Shown: positions 15,989 through 25,452, counted from the stretch's first letter. The stretch: 64,000 nucleotides of DNA from Primorskyibacter flagellatus (GCF_014638275.1 NZ_BMFJ01000001.1:496001-560000), one strand, 5' to 3'. The notes: a model not told the origin generated them from the letters alone. Numbers and translations are program-made.

Positions 15989-17055
15989 GCCTTTCGGTCG
16001 ACATTGCCACCCGCCTCGGCGCGCTGGACCTTGCGGTTGCATTTGACGCGCCGGAGGGTGTGACCGCGCTTTTCGGCCGCTCCGGCGCGGGGAAGACCAG
16101 CGTGGTCAATGCTGTGGCGGGCCTTCTTCATCCCGACCGGGGGCGCGTCGTGCTGAACGGGCGGGTGCTGCTGGACCGCGCGAAGGGCCTATCGGTGCCG
16201 GTGCACCGGCGGCGCATCGGCTATGTCTTCCAGGACGCGCGCCTGTTCCCGCATCTGCGCGTGCGCGCCAACCTCCTCTACGGCGCGAAGGACGACGCGC
16301 GGCTTGGGCCGATCTGCGACCTGCTGGGTATCGCGGGGTTGCAGGAGCGGCGTCCGGGCGCGCTGTCGGGCGGGGAGAAGGCGCGGGTGGCGATCGGGCG
16401 GGCCCTGCTGTCGGGGCCTGAACTGCTGGTGATGGACGAACCGCTCGCCGCGCTGGACCAGGACCGGCGGCAGGACATCCTGCCCTATCTCGAACGGCTG
16501 CGCGACGAGGCGGGGCTGCCGATCCTCTACGTCTCGCACGCGGTCGAGGAGATCGCGCGTCTGGCCACCACCCTTGTGCTGATCGAGGAGGGGCGCGTCC
16601 TGCGCAGCGGTCCCGCCGCCGCCCTGCTTTCCGCGCCCGACCTCGCGCCGGTGTTCGGCCCGCGCATGGCGGGGGCGGTGCTGCCGGGGCGGATCGTGGC
16701 GCATCACGCGGACGGACTGACGGAGGTCGCGGTGTCGGCGGGGCGGCTGTTCCTGCCCGCCGTCGCGGGGGCCGGGGGGCAGCCGCTGCGCATCCGCATC
16801 GCCGCGCAGGACGTCATGATCGCGCTCGACCGGCCGGAGCGGGTCTCAGCGCTCAACATCCTGCCGGCCACGGTCACCGCGCTGCATCAGGGGCAGGGAC
16901 CGGGCGTGATGGTCCAGCTTTCCGCCGGGGAGGACCTGCTGCTGGCCCGCGTCACCCGCCGCTCGGCCGAGGCGTTAGGCCTCGTGCCGGGCCGCGCCTG
17001 TCACGTCGTGCTCAAGTCCGTTGCGGTTGCGCCCGGCGGGGTCGGGCAGGGCTGA
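15985..17055 (+). CDS. modC: Molybdate ABC transporter ATP-binding protein
   Basis: ATPase of the molybdate importer, 356 residues. Walker A GRSGAGKTS near 31-39, Q-loop YVFQDARLFPHL, signature LSGGEKARVAIGRALL, Walker B LLVMDEPLAALD and switch YVSHAVEEI are all intact. The C-terminal 90-100 residues form a molybdate-binding TOBE/MOP-like domain (ALNILPATVTALHQG, HVVLKSVAVA), which in related ModC proteins can inhibit transport when molybdate is abundant. The start forms the ATGA overlap with modB. A reverse-oriented copy of the dispersed intergenic repeat follows the stop. Confidence 0.95.
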   Translation: MSLSVDIATRLGALDLAVAFDAPEGVTALFGRSGAGKTSVVNAVAGLLHPDRGRVVLNGRVLLDRAKGLSVPVHRRRIGYVFQDARLFPHLRVRANLLYGAKDDARLGPICDLLGIAGLQERRPGALSGGEKARVAIGRALLSGPELLVMDEPLAALDQDRRQDILPYLERLRDEAGLPILYVSHAVEEIARLATTLVLIEEGRVLRSGPAAALLSAPDLAPVFGPRMAGAVLPGRIVAHHADGLTEVAVSAGRLFLPAVAGAGGQPLRIRIAAQDVMIALDRPERVSALNILPATVTALHQGQGPGVMVQLSAGEDLLLARVTRRSAEALGLVPGRACHVVLKSVAVAPGGVGQG

Positions 17056-17060
17056 ACCTT

Positions 17061-17090
17061 TTTCATCTTGTCCGAAATGTCCCCGCCGGA
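17061..17090 (-). repeat. Composite intergenic repeat, copy 1 (core only)
   Basis: Read on the minus strand it is GGCGGGGACATTTCGGA followed by CAAGATGAAA, a slightly diverged copy of the core shared with seven other loci in the window. It lies just after modC; no GGGGC/GCCCC hairpin accompanies it. Confidence 0.6.
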
Positions 17091-17165
17091 CGCCCCGGAC
17101 CGCCGCGCATCTTGTCATCCGGGGCAAATCCCGTACCGTGCCGCCGATAGATCGGAGCGAGCCCC

Positions 17166-17918
17166 ATGACCCTGACCCTCGATACCCGTGCCCTGCCTTA
17201 TCCGGGCATACACAACATCCGCTGCCTCGGCGGCTATACCACCGAAACCGGAACCGTGACCCGGATGGATGCGATCTGGCGCGGCTGTGCGCTGACCGGC
17301 ATCGAAGCTGAGCACCGCGAGGACCTGCTGAGCCGCGGGCTTGCCACCATCATCGACCTGCGCCGCGCGGACGAGATCGAGGCCGCGCCCAATCCGCTGG
17401 CCGACGATCCCCGCGTGATCTACGTCAACATCCCGCTGTTCGACGGACTGGCCCCGATCGACCGCATGGCGGAAGAGGTGGACGGCCAGTTCAACATGGG
17501 CATCCGATATGTCCGCGCACTGGACGAATGCAAGGACAACATGGCGCGGGTGATGCGCACCATCGCCGCCGCCGGTCCGGGCGGAGTCTATTTCCACTGC
17601 ACCGCCGGCAAGGACCGCACCGGGCTGATCGCGGCGCTGCTGCTGTCGAACGCCGGTATCCCGCGCGAGGTGGTGGTGGCGGAATATGCCCTGACCGCCC
17701 GGCTCGGCGCATCCTTGATGGACGAGTTGCGGGTCGCGATCCAGGCGCGGGGCAACACGGCAGAGCGGACCGAACAGATCCTCGCCTCCGCGCCCGAGAC
17801 GATGACCCGGGTGCTTGGCCATCTCGACACGACTTACGGCGGGCCTGTGGCCTATCTCGACCTGATCGGGATCGACGCCCCGATGCGTGCTGCCCTGGCG
17901 GCGCGGCTGGTCGGGTAG
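17166..17918 (+). CDS. Protein-tyrosine/serine phosphatase (DSP-like)
   Basis: A 250-residue predicted phosphatase of the Y_phosphatase3/MPtpB-like group. The CX5R catalytic loop is HCTAGKDRTGL at about 144-154 (Cys and Arg present) and the N-terminal part has the family-typical NIRCLGGYTT and the DLRRADEIE general segment. Such enzymes dephosphorylate phosphotyrosine, phosphoserine or phosphoinositides; the real target here is unknown. No signal peptide is visible, so it is probably cytoplasmic. GGAGCGAG precedes the start. It stands alone between modC and the convergent asmA-like gene. Confidence 0.9.
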   Translation: MTLTLDTRALPYPGIHNIRCLGGYTTETGTVTRMDAIWRGCALTGIEAEHREDLLSRGLATIIDLRRADEIEAAPNPLADDPRVIYVNIPLFDGLAPIDRMAEEVDGQFNMGIRYVRALDECKDNMARVMRTIAAAGPGGVYFHCTAGKDRTGLIAALLLSNAGIPREVVVAEYALTARLGASLMDELRVAIQARGNTAERTEQILASAPETMTRVLGHLDTTYGGPVAYLDLIGIDAPMRAALAARLVG

Positions 17919-17941
17919 CGGCCTGGCGTCTTTGGCAGGAG

Positions 17942-17964
17942 ATCCTCGGATCAAGTCCGAGGAT
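17942..17964. repeat. Palindromic repeat, ATCCTCGGA arms
   Basis: Perfect 9-bp arms ATCCTCGGA / TCCGAGGAT around the loop TCAAG, followed by GAC. It has the same layout as 2765-2787 and lies 23 bp after the phosphatase stop codon. Confidence 0.7.
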
Positions 17965-18108
17965 GACGGTTGGCGAGAGCGCTGCGGCGACTTCCTCTCC
18001 TACGTGGGGGAGAAGGCTGGGGTGAGGGTGCGTCGCACGGTGTGAGGGGGCGTCGCCAAATGTGGGGGACTAACGCAATGTCAGGCGCGAAACGGAAGGT
18101 CCACCCCC

Positions 18109-20055
18109 CTACCTGTTGAACAGCTTCAACAACCCCTTCTTCGCCTCTTCCTCGATGGTGCGGCGTAGCGCGTCCTCCGTGCTCTCCCCCGTCTTCTGTT
18201 CGATCCCGAGCTTGTCGGCGGCCTTCTGGCGCAGCTCCTCCTCAAGCCGGGCCTTTTCCCCGGCCGCGTTCAACTGGATCGCCTTCTCCACGTCGACAAA
18301 TATCTTCGGACCCGCCCAGGGCCCGCGGATCACCACAGGCAGGGCGAGCCCCTGACCGTTGCGCGCCTGCAGGCTGACCGGCGTGAAGACGTAGTCGATG
18401 TCCTGCCGGCCCAGCCCGATCGCGCCTTCGCCGCGGGCCTCGATCCCCGCCAGTTTCATCAGCAAGTCGCGGTTGGTCAGAACGCCCTTGTCCAGCGTGA
18501 AGGTTGCCCTGGTCGCGTCGAAGATCGTGGTGCCGCCGGTCGGGTCGCCGCCACGAAACAGGCGGTCGAGGTCGATGCCTTCGATCGTGCCGCGCCCGGT
18601 GTCTATGCCGCCCTCGCCGGACAGCGCATTCATCAGCGCCGCGACCGACTGGCCCGAGGCGAGAAACTTCAGCGTGGCCGAGGCGTCGCCGGTAAAGCGC
18701 GTGATCCCGGCCAGTTCGCTCAGCGTCCGTTGCAGCGCGATGTTGCTGGCGTTCAGGGTCCCGCCGACCGAGAGGCCGTTGCGGTTGTTGGCGACGAATT
18801 CGCCGGTGACCTTGCCGCCGAATATGCTGACCTCGCGCAGGTCGGCGACGGCGCGGGCGCGGTCGATGGTGATGACAGTGCGGGTCGGGCCGAGCTTTGT
18901 CACGCCGAGGTCGATTTCGGGCGCGGTCAGCCCGATTTCCCCGTCGATCAGCCCGAGGGCGGAGGCGTCGATCGGCGCGGTCGACCAGCCCGATCCGGCA
19001 GTCGGCGCGGCGGTGGCCTGCGCCTTGTCACCGGTCGTCAGGGCAGAGAGATCCAGCGCCTCCGCTCCCACTTGGGCGCGCAGCACGGGGCGGTCGCCTG
19101 CGGTCGTCAGGTCCGCCGCCAGCGTGGCCCGGTTGGTGCCGGAAGCGAGGGTGCCCTCGCGCAGGGACAGCTGCCCGTCTTTGGTCAGGGTCACGGTGCC
19201 GGAGAGCCGCAGATCGCGGCCCAGACCGGCGGGCAGGTCGGGCGGGCTTTGCCGCAACGCCCTGGCCAGGCGGGCGGTATCGGAAACGTCGAGGGTCAGT
19301 TTGCCCTGCGCCTCGGGACGGACAGAGGCGCGGCCGTCGAATGCACCGGTTGCACCGGGGGCGGTGATGTCCAGTTTCAGCCCGGTCACGTTGCCCGCGG
19401 CCAGGGCGGTGGCGTCCGCGACGGTGCCGGTCAGATGCACCGGGTCCCCCGCCGGGCGCAGGGTCAGGTCGATGCCGACGGGGCCGTCGGCCTGCGGGTA
19501 GGTCAGGGTCAGGTCGATGTCGCGCTGGCTGATCTCCGTCCCGGTCTGGCGGTCGATGTAGTAGAGCGCGGCGCCGGTGATCTCGGCCCGGTCGAGGGTG
19601 AAGGCGGGCAGGGCGCGCGCGGGCGCGGCGGGGGCGGCCGGGGCCGTGGCGGAGGTGGCGGTTCCGGCGGGGCGTTCGATCTCCCAGTTGCCGGTGCCGT
19701 CGGCGTTGCGCTCAAGCAGGATCTGGGGACCTTCGGCGCGCAGGGCGCGAATGCGGATGTCCTTTTTCAGCAGCGCGGCAGCATCGACCCCGATGGTGAC
19801 GGAGCGCGCCTGAAAGAGCGGGCCGTTGTCGGACCAGTCGGCATTGGCGATCTGCAGCGCGCCGACGGTCACGCCAAGCTGCGGCCATAGGCTGAGACGG
19901 GCGTCGCCGGCGACCGTGACCTCGCGCCCGGTGCGACGCGACAGTTCCTCGGCCGCAACGCGGGCGATCTGCTCTCCGGGCACAAGGAACAGCCCGGCGC
20001 CAAGGATCAGGACAAAGACGACAATCGCGCCGATCAGGAGTCGTAGCAGCCGCAT
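18109..20055 (-). CDS. AsmA family protein
   Basis: A 648-residue inner-membrane-anchored periplasmic protein. An N-terminal membrane helix ([20 protein letters not shown], residues about 5-24) is followed by the AsmA N-terminal signature and a long beta-rich body; the conserved C-terminal AsmA region is seen around [20 protein letters not shown] and [13 protein letters not shown]. AsmA-like proteins belong to the bridge-type lipid transport superfamily and affect outer-membrane assembly. The tail (residues about 590-648) is a charged helical extension rich in Glu/Lys. The start at 20055 puts the helix at the N terminus; the frame is open further upstream but overlaps the divergent rimO promoter. 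Confidence 0.9.
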   Translation of the reverse strand: MRLLRLLIGAIVVFVLILGAGLFLVPGEQIARVAAEELSRRTGREVTVAGDARLSLWPQLGVTVGALQIANADWSDNGPLFQARSVTIGVDAAALLKKDIRIRALRAEGPQILLERNADGTGNWEIERPAGTATSATAPAAPAAPARALPAFTLDRAEITGAALYYIDRQTGTEISQRDIDLTLTYPQADGPVGIDLTLRPAGDPVHLTGTVADATALAAGNVTGLKLDITAPGATGAFDGRASVRPEAQGKLTLDVSDTARLARALRQSPPDLPAGLGRDLRLSGTVTLTKDGQLSLREGTLASGTNRATLAADLTTAGDRPVLRAQVGAEALDLSALTTGDKAQATAAPTAGSGWSTAPIDASALGLIDGEIGLTAPEIDLGVTKLGPTRTVITIDRARAVADLREVSIFGGKVTGEFVANNRNGLSVGGTLNASNIALQRTLSELAGITRFTGDASATLKFLASGQSVAALMNALSGEGGIDTGRGTIEGIDLDRLFRGGDPTGGTTIFDATRATFTLDKGVLTNRDLLMKLAGIEARGEGAIGLGRQDIDYVFTPVSLQARNGQGLALPVVIRGPWAGPKIFVDVEKAIQLNAAGEKARLEEELRQKAADKLGIEQKTGESTEDALRRTIEEEAKKGLLKLFNR

Positions 20056-20138
20056 GGGGCCTCCGGTAACTTGCCGTCGCCAGCCTAGCACGGGGGGGGC
20101 GGGCGGCAAGCGGCGCGCGGGCGGTTGCGGCGTGGCAG

Positions 20139-20166
20139 TTGCAAAAAACCGGCAAGGGCGTATAGG
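20139..20166 (+). promoter_or_regulatory. Predicted promoter of rimO, very short leader
   Basis: TTGCAA (20139-20144) and TATAGG (20161-20166) with a 16-bp spacer. The expected transcription start falls at or 1-2 bp before the rimO ATG at 20174, so the mRNA may be leaderless, although an AGGCGG just upstream of the ATG could also serve as a ribosome site. Confidence 0.5.
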
Positions 20167-20173
20167 CGGCTGC

Positions 20174-21559
20174 ATGTCGCAGAATCCGCCGAACCTCCGC
20201 CCCGACATCGCGCCCCTGCCGCGCCTGTCGGACACCCGCCGTCCGGGCCAGCCCGCCATCGGAATGGTTTCGCTCGGCTGCCCGAAGGCGCTGGTGGACA
20301 GCGAACGGATCCTGACGCGGCTGAGGGCGGAGGGCTACGCGATCTCTCCAGACTATTCCGGGGCGGATGCGGTGATCGTGAACACCTGCGGGTTCCTCGA
20401 TTCCGCCAAGGCCGAGAGCCTTGAGGCGATCGGCGAGGCACTGGCGTCCAACGGGAAGGTCATCGTGACCGGCTGTCTCGGCGCGGAGCCGGAGTATATC
20501 ACCGGCGCGCATCCCAAGGTGCTGGCCGTCACCGGGCCGCACCAGTACGAACAGGTGCTGGACGCGGTGCACGGGGCGGTTCCGCCATCTCCGGACCCGT
20601 TCATCGACCTGCTGCCGGCCTCGGGCGTTTCGCTGACACCGCGGCACTACAGCTATCTGAAGATTTCCGAGGGCTGCAATCACAAGTGCAGGTTCTGCAT
20701 CATCCCCGACATGCGTGGGCGGCTGGTGTCGCGCCCCGCGAACGCCGTGCTGCGCGAGGCTGAGAAACTGGTGGATGCCGGGGTCAAGGAACTGCTGGTG
20801 ATCTCGCAGGACACCTCGGCCTACGGGGTGGACCGGAAGCATGACCTTTCGGCCTGGAAGGGCGGGGAGGTTCGGGCGCATGTGACCGATCTGGCGCGCG
20901 AACTCGGGTCGCTCGGGGCATGGGTGCGGCTGCATTACGTCTACCCTTACCCGCATGTGCGCGACCTGATCCCGCTGATGGCGGAGGGGCTGGTGCTACC
21001 CTATCTCGACATCCCGTTCCAGCACGCCCACACCGACACGCTGCGCCGCATGGCCCGTCCGGCGGCGGCGGAGCGCACGCTGGACCGGATTGCGGAGTGG
21101 CGGTCGATCTGTCCCGAAATCACCCTGCGTTCCACTTTCATCGTCGGCTATCCCGGCGAGACGGAAGAGGAATTTCAGGTCCTGCTCGACTGGCTGGACG
21201 AGGCTCAGCTGGATCGCGTCGGCTGCTTCCAGTACGAAAATGTCGCCGGGGCGCGGTCGAACGACCTGCCGGACCATGTGCCGGACGCGGTCAAGCAGGA
21301 GAGGTGGGAGCGCTTCATGGAGAAGGCGCAGGCGATCTCGGAGGCGAAACTGGCAGCGAAGGTCGGTTCGGTGATGGACGTGATCGTCGACGAGGTGGAC
21401 GCCGACGGAGTCGCGACCTGCCGTACCAAGGCCGACGCGCCCGAGATTGACGGCAACCTCTTCATCGACGAAGGGACGGGCTCCCTTGCTCCGGGCGATA
21501 TCGTGCGGGTGGAGGTGGACGAGGCCAGCGAATACGACCTCTGGGGTCGGCTGGTCTGA
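20174..21559 (+). CDS. rimO: Ribosomal protein S12 methylthiotransferase
   Basis: Radical-SAM enzyme that adds a methylthio group to an aspartate of ribosomal protein S12; cytoplasmic, 461 residues. The N-terminal UPF0004 domain holds three cluster cysteines ([31 protein letters not shown]) and the radical-SAM core has the CxxxCxxC motif [11 protein letters not shown]-terminal TRAM domain ([15 protein letters not shown] to the end) completes the family architecture and separates it from shorter radical-SAM proteins. It is divergent from the asmA-like gene, with 118 bp in between. Confidence 0.96.
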   Translation: MSQNPPNLRPDIAPLPRLSDTRRPGQPAIGMVSLGCPKALVDSERILTRLRAEGYAISPDYSGADAVIVNTCGFLDSAKAESLEAIGEALASNGKVIVTGCLGAEPEYITGAHPKVLAVTGPHQYEQVLDAVHGAVPPSPDPFIDLLPASGVSLTPRHYSYLKISEGCNHKCRFCIIPDMRGRLVSRPANAVLREAEKLVDAGVKELLVISQDTSAYGVDRKHDLSAWKGGEVRAHVTDLARELGSLGAWVRLHYVYPYPHVRDLIPLMAEGLVLPYLDIPFQHAHTDTLRRMARPAAAERTLDRIAEWRSICPEITLRSTFIVGYPGETEEEFQVLLDWLDEAQLDRVGCFQYENVAGARSNDLPDHVPDAVKQERWERFMEKAQAISEAKLAAKVGSVMDVIVDEVDADGVATCRTKADAPEIDGNLFIDEGTGSLAPGDIVRVEVDEASEYDLWGRLV

Positions 21560-21569
21560 ATAAGGAGCA

Positions 21570-21681
21570 GGGGGCGTTGCCCCCCGCCTGACGGTGCCCC
21601 CCGGGATATTTGCCATGCCGAAGAGGGCCCTTCTTTGGTTTTGAAAATATCCCGGGAGGTCCGGAGGGCAGAGCCCTCCGG
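21570..21681. repeat. Composite intergenic repeat, copy 2 (symmetrical double copy)
   Basis: Between convergent rimO and the M48 gene. It contains a hairpin GGGGGC-GTT-GCCCCC (21570-21584), the core CCCGGGATATTT (21600-21611), its exact inverse AAATATCCCGGG (21645-21656), and a closing 9-bp hairpin CCGGAGGGC/GCCCTCCGG (21661-21681). The inner half resembles the copy at 33229-33291 through the tail AAACCAAAGAAGGG (read on the minus strand). Confidence 0.75.
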
Positions 21682-21720
21682 CGCGCGACATCCATCAGGC
21701 GCGCGCCTTAGGGACGGGCA

Positions 21721-22443
21721 TCATGGACGGGCGAGGGCGCGGCGGACGGCCTCCACCCGGTTCGCGTTCGGAGGATGGGTTCCGAGGAAGCGGTTGCCGG
21801 GATCGGGGGCGCGTTCGAAATAGCGCGCGCCGTTGATTGCGTCGTACCCGGCAGACCGGGCGATGCGGGCGCCGACGGCATCGGCCTCCAGTTCGTAATC
21901 CTTGGCATAGGCGCGCGAGCCGAGCACGGCGCCAACCCGTGCGGCGGTTTCCAGCGCGGCGCCGGAGGCCCCCGTCCGGGCAGCGGCGCTGGCGAAGATC
22001 AGGGCCGAGGCGCGCGTGGCCTCGCGCCGCCGGTCGAGGTGGCGGGCGATGTGATGCGCGGCCTCGTGCGACAGGACAAAGGCCATTTCGTCGTCGTTGC
22101 GGACATAGGCGATCATCGGCACCGTAACCACGATCACCGGGCGGCCCCGCTCGTCGACCAGTTGGAAGGCGTTGATCGGTGCGTCGGGGCTGTCGTCCAC
22201 GGCGATCTGGAAATCGCAGTTCAGGTCCGGGGAATCGCGGCGGCAGGCCCGTTCGGCTGCCGGTTCGACCCGCTTGGCCACGGCGATGAACCGGCGCGCG
22301 GCCACGCGGGAGGCGGTGACTGAGGGGCTTTCGTCCACCTGTTGCGTCGGCGGGGGCGTCACGGTCGCCGGCACGTCACAGGCCACCAGCGCCATCAGCG
22401 CCGGGAGACACAGCATCGCCCTGAGAATTTGCCTGCGGATCAT
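21721..22443 (-). CDS. M48 family metalloprotease, lipoprotein
   Basis: A predicted membrane-anchored zinc protease of the BepA/LoiP/YcaL kind, 240 residues. The N terminus is a lipoprotein signal with lipobox LVAC (Cys at about 23 from this start), so the mature protein should sit in the envelope. The zinc motif HEAAH lies in VLSHEAAHHIARH near residue 125, with a downstream glutamate segment YELEADAVGARIARSAGYD as third ligand region. The ATG at 22443 is preferred over 22464 because AAGGAAGGG directly precedes it. Relatives degrade misfolded outer-membrane proteins; the actual substrate is not known. Confidence 0.9.
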   Translation of the reverse strand: MIRRQILRAMLCLPALMALVACDVPATVTPPPTQQVDESPSVTASRVAARRFIAVAKRVEPAAERACRRDSPDLNCDFQIAVDDSPDAPINAFQLVDERGRPVIVVTVPMIAYVRNDDEMAFVLSHEAAHHIARHLDRRREATRASALIFASAAARTGASGAALETAARVGAVLGSRAYAKDYELEADAVGARIARSAGYDAINGARYFERAPDPGNRFLGTHPPNANRVEAVRRALARP

Positions 22444-22543
22444 CCTGCCCTTCCTTCGTTTCATCTATCCGCGTTTTCCGGCGGCCTTGCAACCGAGCCG
22501 CGTGTCACGGCATCGCGATCCGGGGCGGGCGTGGCAAAGCTGC

Positions 22544-22573
22544 TTGCACAGGGTCCGGGACAGGTCCTAGGCT
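22544..22573 (+). promoter_or_regulatory. Predicted promoter giving a leaderless transcript
   Basis: TTGCAC (22544-22549) and TAGGCT (22568-22573), 18-bp spacer. The expected start of transcription coincides with the ATG at 22581, and no Shine-Dalgarno sequence is present. Confidence 0.5.
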
Positions 22574-22580
22574 CGCCCCC

Positions 22581-22823
22581 ATGTTCACGATCGAGCACGA
22601 ATTCGATTCCACCCTCATCACCCTTGTCGACGACGGGGGCGCGCCGCTTCAGGAAGACGTGGTGCTGAACGCCTTCGCCGAATGCGTGACGGTGGAACAG
22701 TATGATGCCCGGCTCGATTCCGTGCAGAAGATCACCCTGTCGATGGCGCAGGTGCGTGACCTGGCGGCGGCGATGAACCTGCCGGAGGGGAGCTATACGC
22801 TGACCCCGTCGCGGCAGGACTGA
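22581..22823 (+). CDS. Small conserved-looking protein of unknown function (80 aa)
   Basis: I do not recognise this family. The 80-residue acidic protein (FTIEHEFDSTLITLVDDGG...) has no signal peptide or membrane segment and no cysteine cluster apart from a single Cys near 30. It is read in a clean frame with normal local codon use and followed 32 bp later by the HDAC-family gene, so the two may be cotranscribed. The start lacks a Shine-Dalgarno site but sits exactly where a -10 box predicts transcription to begin, which suggests leaderless translation. Confidence 0.7.
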   Translation: MFTIEHEFDSTLITLVDDGGAPLQEDVVLNAFAECVTVEQYDARLDSVQKITLSMAQVRDLAAAMNLPEGSYTLTPSRQD

Positions 22824-22855
22824 CGCCGCATGCGGGCGGCCGGGGCGGAGATCAC

Positions 22856-23962
22856 ATGACGACAGGTTTCTACTGGGACGAACGCTGCTTCTGGCATGCG
22901 GGCGGGACCTATGCGCTGACCATGCCGGTCGGCGGGCTGGTGCAGCCGCTCGCCGCCGGGGGGCTCCCCGAAAGTCCGGAGACCAAGCGGCGGCTGAAGA
23001 ACCTGATGGATGTGACCGGGCTGACCTCCGACCTTTCCGTGCGCTCCGCCGACATGGCCGCGCGCCCCGATCTGGAGCGGGTGCATCCGGCGTCGTACCT
23101 CGACCGGTTCAAGGAGGTGTCGGATGCGGGAGGAGGGGAACTTGGCCTGCGCACGCCTTTCAGCCGTGGCGGCTATGAGATCGCCGCGCTGTCGGCCGGA
23201 CTGGCTGTGCAGGCGCTCGCGGATGTGATGCAGGGGAAGGTGGAGAACGCCTATGCCCTGTCGCGTCCGCCGGGACATCACTGCCTGCCGGACTGGCCGA
23301 ACGGGTTCTGTCTGATGGCCAACATCGCCATCGCGGTGGAGGCCGCGAAAGCGCGCGGGCTGGCCGGGCGCGTGGCGGTGCTGGACTGGGACGTGCATCA
23401 CGGCAACGGGACGGAACATGTGTTCTATGACCGCGACGACGTGCTGACGGTCTCGGTCCATCAGGAAAGGAACTATCCGCTCGACACCGGCGACGTGGCA
23501 GACAGGGGACGAAGCGCGGGCGAGGGGTACAACATAAACGTGCCGCTGCCGCCGGGCGCGGGGCATGTCGCCTATCTCGAGGTCATGGACCGGATCGTTC
23601 TGCCCGCGCTCGACCGGTTCCGGCCCGACGTGATCGTCGTGGCCTGCGGGTTCGACGCGGGGATCTACGACCCGATCGCGCAGATGCTCTGCACGGTGGA
23701 AACCTTCGGTGCGATGACTGAACGTGTAAAGGCCGCTGCGGAACGGCTGTGCGGCGGGCGGCTGGTGATGGTGCACGAGGGTGGCTATTCCGAGGTCTAC
23801 GTACCCTTCTGCGGGCATCGCGTGATCGAGGTGCTGTCCGGGTCCGCCCGCAGGGCCGAGGATCCGATGGCGCATACAGTGGCGACCCGGCAGCCAAATG
23901 CGCGGGCGGATGCGTTCTTCTCGGGTCTGATCGCTGAGATGGCGGCGGAGTTCGGTTTCTAG
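22856..23962 (+). CDS. Class II histone deacetylase-family amidohydrolase
   Basis: Zinc-dependent deacetylase of the HDAC/acetylpolyamine amidohydrolase/AcuC superfamily, 368 residues. Signature motifs are all present: SRPPGHHC near 140 (two active-site His), LDWDVHHGNGTEHVFYD near 180 (Asp and His metal ligands), VVACGFDAG near 264 (second Asp ligand) and VHEGGYSEVYVPFCG near 305. Bacterial members remove acyl groups from polyamines, small molecules or proteins; the substrate here cannot be told from sequence. GGAG precedes the start. The downstream neighbour is convergent. A polyamine-type transporter at the left edge of the window is suggestive but 20 kb away. Confidence 0.92.
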   Translation: MTTGFYWDERCFWHAGGTYALTMPVGGLVQPLAAGGLPESPETKRRLKNLMDVTGLTSDLSVRSADMAARPDLERVHPASYLDRFKEVSDAGGGELGLRTPFSRGGYEIAALSAGLAVQALADVMQGKVENAYALSRPPGHHCLPDWPNGFCLMANIAIAVEAAKARGLAGRVAVLDWDVHHGNGTEHVFYDRDDVLTVSVHQERNYPLDTGDVADRGRSAGEGYNINVPLPPGAGHVAYLEVMDRIVLPALDRFRPDVIVVACGFDAGIYDPIAQMLCTVETFGAMTERVKAAAERLCGGRLVMVHEGGYSEVYVPFCGHRVIEVLSGSARRAEDPMAHTVATRQPNARADAFFSGLIAEMAAEFGF

Positions 23963-24031
23963 CAGCGGGTCCTTTGCCGCGGCTCCTTCGGGCGCATGCG
24001 GACGCCCGGAGGAGCCGGGTGTTCCGGGCGT

Positions 24032-24949
24032 TCAGGGGATCAGGACGATCTTGCCAACCGGCCGTTCCGCAAGGGCTTCATGGGCGGCTGCAACCTCCGA
24101 CAGCGGGAACTGCCCTGCTACGGTGACGCGCAGTTGGCCTTTCGCGATCAGTACGGTCAGTTCGTCCAGCCCCTCCGTATCCGTCTGAACGACGATGCGG
24201 GAGATCTGGATGCCGCGCGCCCTGGCCGCCTGTTCCGCTTCGTCGCCGAAGGGCAGCAGGGCGATCAGTCTTCCGCCGTCGCGGACCGTGGCCAGAGACT
24301 GCATCACGTGCTCCGCCCCCTGCGTATCGAGGACGAGGTCGTAGGGCCCTTCCGGCTGATCCTGCGTGTAGTCGACGACGATGTCCGCGCCGTAACCTTT
24401 TGTGATCGTGACCTTTTCCGGACTGGCTGTGGCCGTAACGCGGGCGCCGCGCGCCTTGGCGATCTGCACGGCAAGGTGGCCGACTCCGCCCGCGCCGCCG
24501 TGGATTAGGACATGCTCGCCCTCGGCAATCCGGCCGTGGGTGACCAGTGCCTGCCATGCGGTCAACCCGGCGAGGGGCAGGGCTGCGGCCTCGGCATCGC
24601 TCAGACTGTCCGGCGTCCGGTTCAGCCCGGCGGCGGGAACAACGGTATGGGTCGCGTAGGCGGCTACCTGAGCCGGGAAGGCGGGCATGCCGAAAACGCG
24701 GTCTCCGGTCCGCCAGGCGGTCACGCCGGGTCCAACCGCCTCCACGACGCCGGAAAGGTCCCAGCCGATCGTGAAGGGCGGTGCGCCGAGGAAATCGACA
24801 AGGCCCGCGCGGACGGCGACATCCACCGGGTTCACGCCTGCAGCGTTGATCCTGACGCGGACTTCGCCTGCACCGGGTTCGGGCAGTTGGCTATCCTCAA
24901 GCTGCATGACATCGGCCGCGCCGGTCCGGATCTGGGTGATCTTCTTCAT
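24032..24949 (-). CDS. NADP-dependent zinc-free alcohol dehydrogenase/quinone oxidoreductase family protein
   Basis: Medium-chain dehydrogenase/reductase, 305 residues, cytoplasmic. The GroES-like N-terminal half (GEVRVRINAAGVNPVDVAVRAG) and the Rossmann half with HGGAGGVGHLAVQIAKARGA near 143-162 are typical of quinone oxidoreductases; catalytic-zinc cysteines are absent. It is divergent from an HxlR regulator gene across 92 bp, a common arrangement in which the regulator senses electrophiles or quinones and controls the reductase. The exact substrate is unknown. Confidence 0.9.
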   Translation of the reverse strand: MKKITQIRTGAADVMQLEDSQLPEPGAGEVRVRINAAGVNPVDVAVRAGLVDFLGAPPFTIGWDLSGVVEAVGPGVTAWRTGDRVFGMPAFPAQVAAYATHTVVPAAGLNRTPDSLSDAEAAALPLAGLTAWQALVTHGRIAEGEHVLIHGGAGGVGHLAVQIAKARGARVTATASPEKVTITKGYGADIVVDYTQDQPEGPYDLVLDTQGAEHVMQSLATVRDGGRLIALLPFGDEAEQAARARGIQISRIVVQTDTEGLDELTVLIAKGQLRVTVAGQFPLSEVAAAHEALAERPVGKIVLIP

Positions 24950-25017
24950 TTTCGGTCTCCTCTCTGCAAAGGTCGGGAACCCTTGATCGAGCCAAAACTA
25001 ACCATTGTGAAGTAGGC

Positions 25018-25032
25018 ACTTATTCGGTAAGT
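25018..25032. promoter_or_regulatory. Possible operator between the oxidoreductase and HxlR genes
   Basis: Inverted repeat ACTTA-TTCGG-TAAGT, flanked by a direct repeat AGTAG on either side, in the 92-bp divergent region. Its placement 9 bp before the regulator start suits autoregulation by the HxlR protein. Confidence 0.45.
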
Positions 25033-25041
25033 AGTTTCCCT

Positions 25042-25452
25042 ATGGATAGTTATGATCTCGACAGCATCAGTTTCGACGTGTTCCGGCGGGATTGCGCGTC
25101 CCACACCGTGCTGGACATGCTGTCCGGCAAATGGACCTACCTGATCGTGCGGGCGCTGACGCGGGGCCGGATGCGGAATTCGGAACTGGCGCGAAAGATC
25201 GAGGGGATTTCGCCCAAGATGCTTTCCCAGACCCTGCGGGAACTTGAGAGGGACGGGCTGGTCGTGCGCCGGGTCCATGCTGAGGTTCCGCCGCGCGTGG
25301 ACTATGCCCTGACCCCACTCGGCGAGGAGTTGGCCGGGCTTATGGGGCAGATCTGCGACTGGGCCGAACGGCATGTGCCAGAGGTCCTCCGCGCCCGCCT
25401 CAATCATGGCATGACGGAGGAAGAGGCGCGGACCGGGCGGGCCGCGCGCTGA
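25042..25452 (+). CDS. HxlR family transcriptional regulator
   Basis: A 136-residue winged-helix regulator. The family hallmark is DCASHTVLDMLSGKWTYLIVRAL (here broken: Cys at about 20, GKW at about 31-33), followed by the recognition region RNSELARKIEGISPKMLSQTLRELE and the wing with RVDYALTPLGEEL. The N-terminal cysteine is the redox/electrophile sensor in characterised HxlR proteins. It is divergent from the oxidoreductase gene it probably controls. No Shine-Dalgarno sequence is seen upstream of the ATG. Confidence 0.92.
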   Translation: MDSYDLDSISFDVFRRDCASHTVLDMLSGKWTYLIVRALTRGRMRNSELARKIEGISPKMLSQTLRELERDGLVVRRVHAEVPPRVDYALTPLGEELAGLMGQICDWAERHVPEVLRARLNHGMTEEEARTGRAAR

